From contig CBCTCU010000006.1 of the NCBI GenBank assembly GCA_965145485.1, positions 43,924-107,923 of the forward strand: 64,000 nucleotides of DNA, in the 5' to 3' direction. Every line of letters starts with the position of its first letter. Position 1 is the first letter of the stretch. The position numbers and the translations under genes were made by a program. This document shows positions 62,686 to 64,000 of this stretch, piece after piece. This DNA is from CABQCM01 sp965145485. Its GTDB lineage: Bacteria; Bacillota; Clostridia; Oscillospirales; Acutalibacteraceae. The notes beneath the pieces are model-generated. The model ran no database searches. It was not told where the DNA came from and saw only the letters and a list, made by a program, of their open reading frames with translations.

Positions 62686-63264
62686 ATGAACGAACAATCA
62701 CTTAGGCAGTTTGTTTTCAACGGGCTTCTTCTTTATGATTCTCTGGAGGCTTTGGAAAAACAGAAGGGAATTTCAGTTTTTGAATCCGGAGATTTAACCC
62801 AAGTTAGCAGAGTTGTAGAAGCTGACTTTAGCCCGATCGTATGGAATAATGCAACAAATATGAGTTCGGTATACCAAGCAATATTCTGCATTGAAAACAC
62901 ACTGCGCAACTTTATTGTTGAACGGATGTCAGAACGACACGGATTGAATTGGTGGGAAGAAAAAGTTCCGAGCAATATCAAAAAAGCCGTTGAAAAGCTG
63001 AAAAAAGAAGAACAGAAAAACAAGTTCTTCTCCAGTCGCTCAGACTCGGAAATAGGCTATACGATGCTCGGCAACCTTGGCCAAATAATAATTAACAACT
63101 GGGATGACTTCTCGGATATTATTCCAAGTCAAGCATGGCTGACTTCCCGTATGGATGATCTCGAGATGGCAAGAAACATTGTGATGCACACAGGAGTATT
63201 GCCGCAAATTGAAATTGATCGCATCGCAAATATAGTACGAGATTTGTTGCGACAAATTGGATAG
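62686..63264 (+). CDS. Swt1-like HEPN domain protein
   Basis: A 192-residue helical protein resembling the Swt1-family HEPN domain: SSVYQAIFCIENTLRNFIVERMSERHGLNWWEEKVPSNIKKAVEKLKKEE, WDDFSDIIPSQAWL, and the RNase motif R-x4-H as Arg163-His168 in ARNIVMHTGVL. HEPN proteins are metal-independent RNases used in abortive infection and toxin-antitoxin systems. It sits behind DUF5343 in a restriction-modification cassette, so a phage-defence role is likely but not shown. Confidence 0.8.
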   Translation: MNEQSLRQFVFNGLLLYDSLEALEKQKGISVFESGDLTQVSRVVEADFSPIVWNNATNMSSVYQAIFCIENTLRNFIVERMSERHGLNWWEEKVPSNIKKAVEKLKKEEQKNKFFSSRSDSEIGYTMLGNLGQIIINNWDDFSDIIPSQAWLTSRMDDLEMARNIVMHTGVLPQIEIDRIANIVRDLLRQIG

Positions 63265-63450
63265 ATCTGTATTTCTACAACATATAATGACAACGGGAAT
63301 TATTTTGATACACTGTAATTCTTGGATAATCTAAATAATCTCGATATCCAAAACCAAATCATCTATACAAAATCGTTTAGGCTGCGGTTTCGGGAAGCGA
63401 GAAAACACAATGTCGGGGTTAACAATAGATGGGGCAGCGCTCCTAAACTG

Positions 63451-63468
63451 TGGCAACAGAATGGCAAC
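63451..63468. other. Paired TGGCAAC repeats, right end of cassette
   Basis: TGGCAAC at 63451-63457 and 63462-63468, 11 nt apart like the left pair at 57821/57832. Interpreted as integrase arm-type sites. Confidence 0.5.
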
Positions 63469-63585
63469 AAAAAATCGGATAGCGTATGCTTTACCGATAA
63501 TACAAGTAATGTAGATACTCTCTGCTAAACATCATAAACAAAGTTGTTTAGAATTGATTTGCAGGGAGCGAGTGGGAATAAAACG

Positions 63586-63628
63586 AATCACCGTAAAAAG
63601 CCAGTATTTATGCGGGTTTACGGTGATT
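63586..63628. terminator. Hairpin at the junction to the next element
   Basis: Perfect 12-bp inverted repeat AATCACCGTAAA/TTTACGGTGATT with a 19-nt loop, starting 8 nt after the second core copy. The guaA junction has a comparable hairpin (AAAAGCC/GGCTTTT) at the same distance. Confidence 0.6.
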
Positions 63629-63640
63629 CAAGAGGTCTTT

Positions 63641-63658
63641 TGCTAACAATTTGATAAC
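63641..63658. other. Paired arm-like repeats of the next element
   Basis: TGCTAAC (63641-63647) and TGATAAC (63652-63658), variants of TGGCAAC with the same 11-nt spacing, 72 nt after the core; at guaA the distance is 71 nt. Confidence 0.5.
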
Positions 63659-63802
63659 AGCCATAGGGGAGCCATTATTCTTGTAATCCAGTGGTTTATG
63701 GGTTACAGAATGATTAAAGGCGGCTTGTGTGGCGAAAGGAATCCATATAGACAAGCCCTTAGCTGTGGGTAATCACGCATAGCTAAGGGCTTTTTGTCGT
63801 TC

Positions 63803-64000
63803 TTATTTGTCTTTTTTGAGCTTGTCCTGAATTGCCTCCACCAGCGTATCGCTGAACTCCTGCGAAGGGACTTTCGCCCAATGCCGCGTGGTATCGTATT
63901 TCGGATAGTAGTAACGCCAGCGGTCAAAATCGTCCTTGCTGATTTCGATAAGGTAGAATAAGTTTCGCAAAAAGAAAAAGACAAGGTTTGCAGACCACTG
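63803..64000 (-). pseudogene. Truncated second XRE-type regulator C-terminus (partial)
   Basis: On the minus strand the frame ending at TAA (63803-63805) codes EISKDDFDRWRYYYPKYD, then WAKVPSQEFSDTLVEAIQDKL, clearly homologous to the C-terminus of the XRE protein at 57915. Similarity ends at about 63949; the sequence beyond, to the window edge, is unrelated, so the gene is cut there or continues with different sequence. Confidence 0.65.

Larger units (their letters stand above)
57750..63577. mobile_element. Integrase-less att-flanked defence cassette at guaA
   Basis: The 9-bp core CGAGTGGGA occurs at the guaA end (57750-57758) and at 63569-63577; in both it encodes Glu-Trp-Glu-stop. Inside each end lie paired TGGCAAC repeats with 11-nt spacing (57821/57832 and 63451/63462), as for the arm sites of tyrosine recombinases. 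The 5.8 kb between them is AT-rich and carries XRE, EcoRII-type restriction-modification, Vsr, DUF5343 and a Swt1-like HEPN. No integrase is present. A second set of the same sites begins right after 63577. Confidence 0.6.

Noticed and set aside
63322..63528. Small plus-strand frame as an integrase C-terminus
   Set aside because: It ends in WGSAPKLWQQNGNKKSD but has no recombinase motif; the TGGCAAC repeats it contains are better read as arm-type sites.

Overview
The window reads as chromosomal DNA of an anaerobic, spore-forming Clostridia member, most like Oscillospiraceae/Ruminococcaceae. The grounds are a spoIIAA-spoIIAB-sigF operon, two type III glutamine synthetases (GlnN), ferrous-iron uptake (feoA-feoA-feoB plus the small Cys-rich FeoB partner), dockerin proteins, a DUF3793/flavodoxin pair and ATP-dependent AsnA. 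The backbone is moderately GC-rich. The last 6 kb is clearly more AT-rich.

Layout. 0-1.8 kb: the end of a regulator with two GyrI-like domains, then a BtrH/C39-like protein. 2.0-7.7 kb: an iron block (flavodoxin, DUF3793, Feo transport) sharing five copies of one palindromic operator, (A/G)TTAG-N6-CTAAC, of DtxR type. 7.9-14.5 kb: the sigF operon, folC, a lipoprotein and valS on the minus strand. 14.8-29.5 kb: HD protein, cold-shock protein, Cys-rich protein, a large unknown protein, a sortase cassette with its own substrate, PPOX-type protein, MATE pump, GNAT, iscS-iscU, a DUF308/NlpC-like fusion and a polysaccharide deacetylase lipoprotein. 30-38 kb: glnN copy 1, a 1,052-residue secreted protein with a caspase/CHAT-like domain, and a tandem pair of LRR-dockerin proteins. 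38-49.5 kb: guaB, Fe-ADH, lepA interrupted by an in-frame TAA, uppP, yebC, a zinc-ribbon pseudokinase with PASTA domains, a small GNAT and a dockerin-transglutaminase. 50-57.8 kb: glnK-amtB, glnN copy 2, asnA, guaA. 57.8-63.6 kb: a defence cassette inserted behind guaA (XRE regulator, EcoRII-type restriction-modification with Vsr, DUF5343 plus Swt1-like HEPN), followed by the start of a second element of the same design.

How it works together. Nitrogen genes (glnN twice, amtB-glnK, asnA) dominate 30-56 kb. The three nitrogen promoters each have near-consensus boxes with a 17-bp spacer and an intrinsic-terminator hairpin starting only about 5-10 nt after the predicted transcription start; seven other promoters checked in the window lack this. 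Iron genes appear to be one DtxR-type regulon. The surface genes (sortase, dockerins, LRR, CHAT-like protease, transglutaminase) suggest an elaborate cell-surface programme not directed at cellulose.

The most unusual points are the start-proximal terminators of the nitrogen genes, the integrase-less att-flanked defence cassette at guaA, the secreted CHAT-like protein with an AT-rich catalytic segment, the pseudokinase, and the nonsense codon in lepA. All calls come from reading the sequence; no database search was run.
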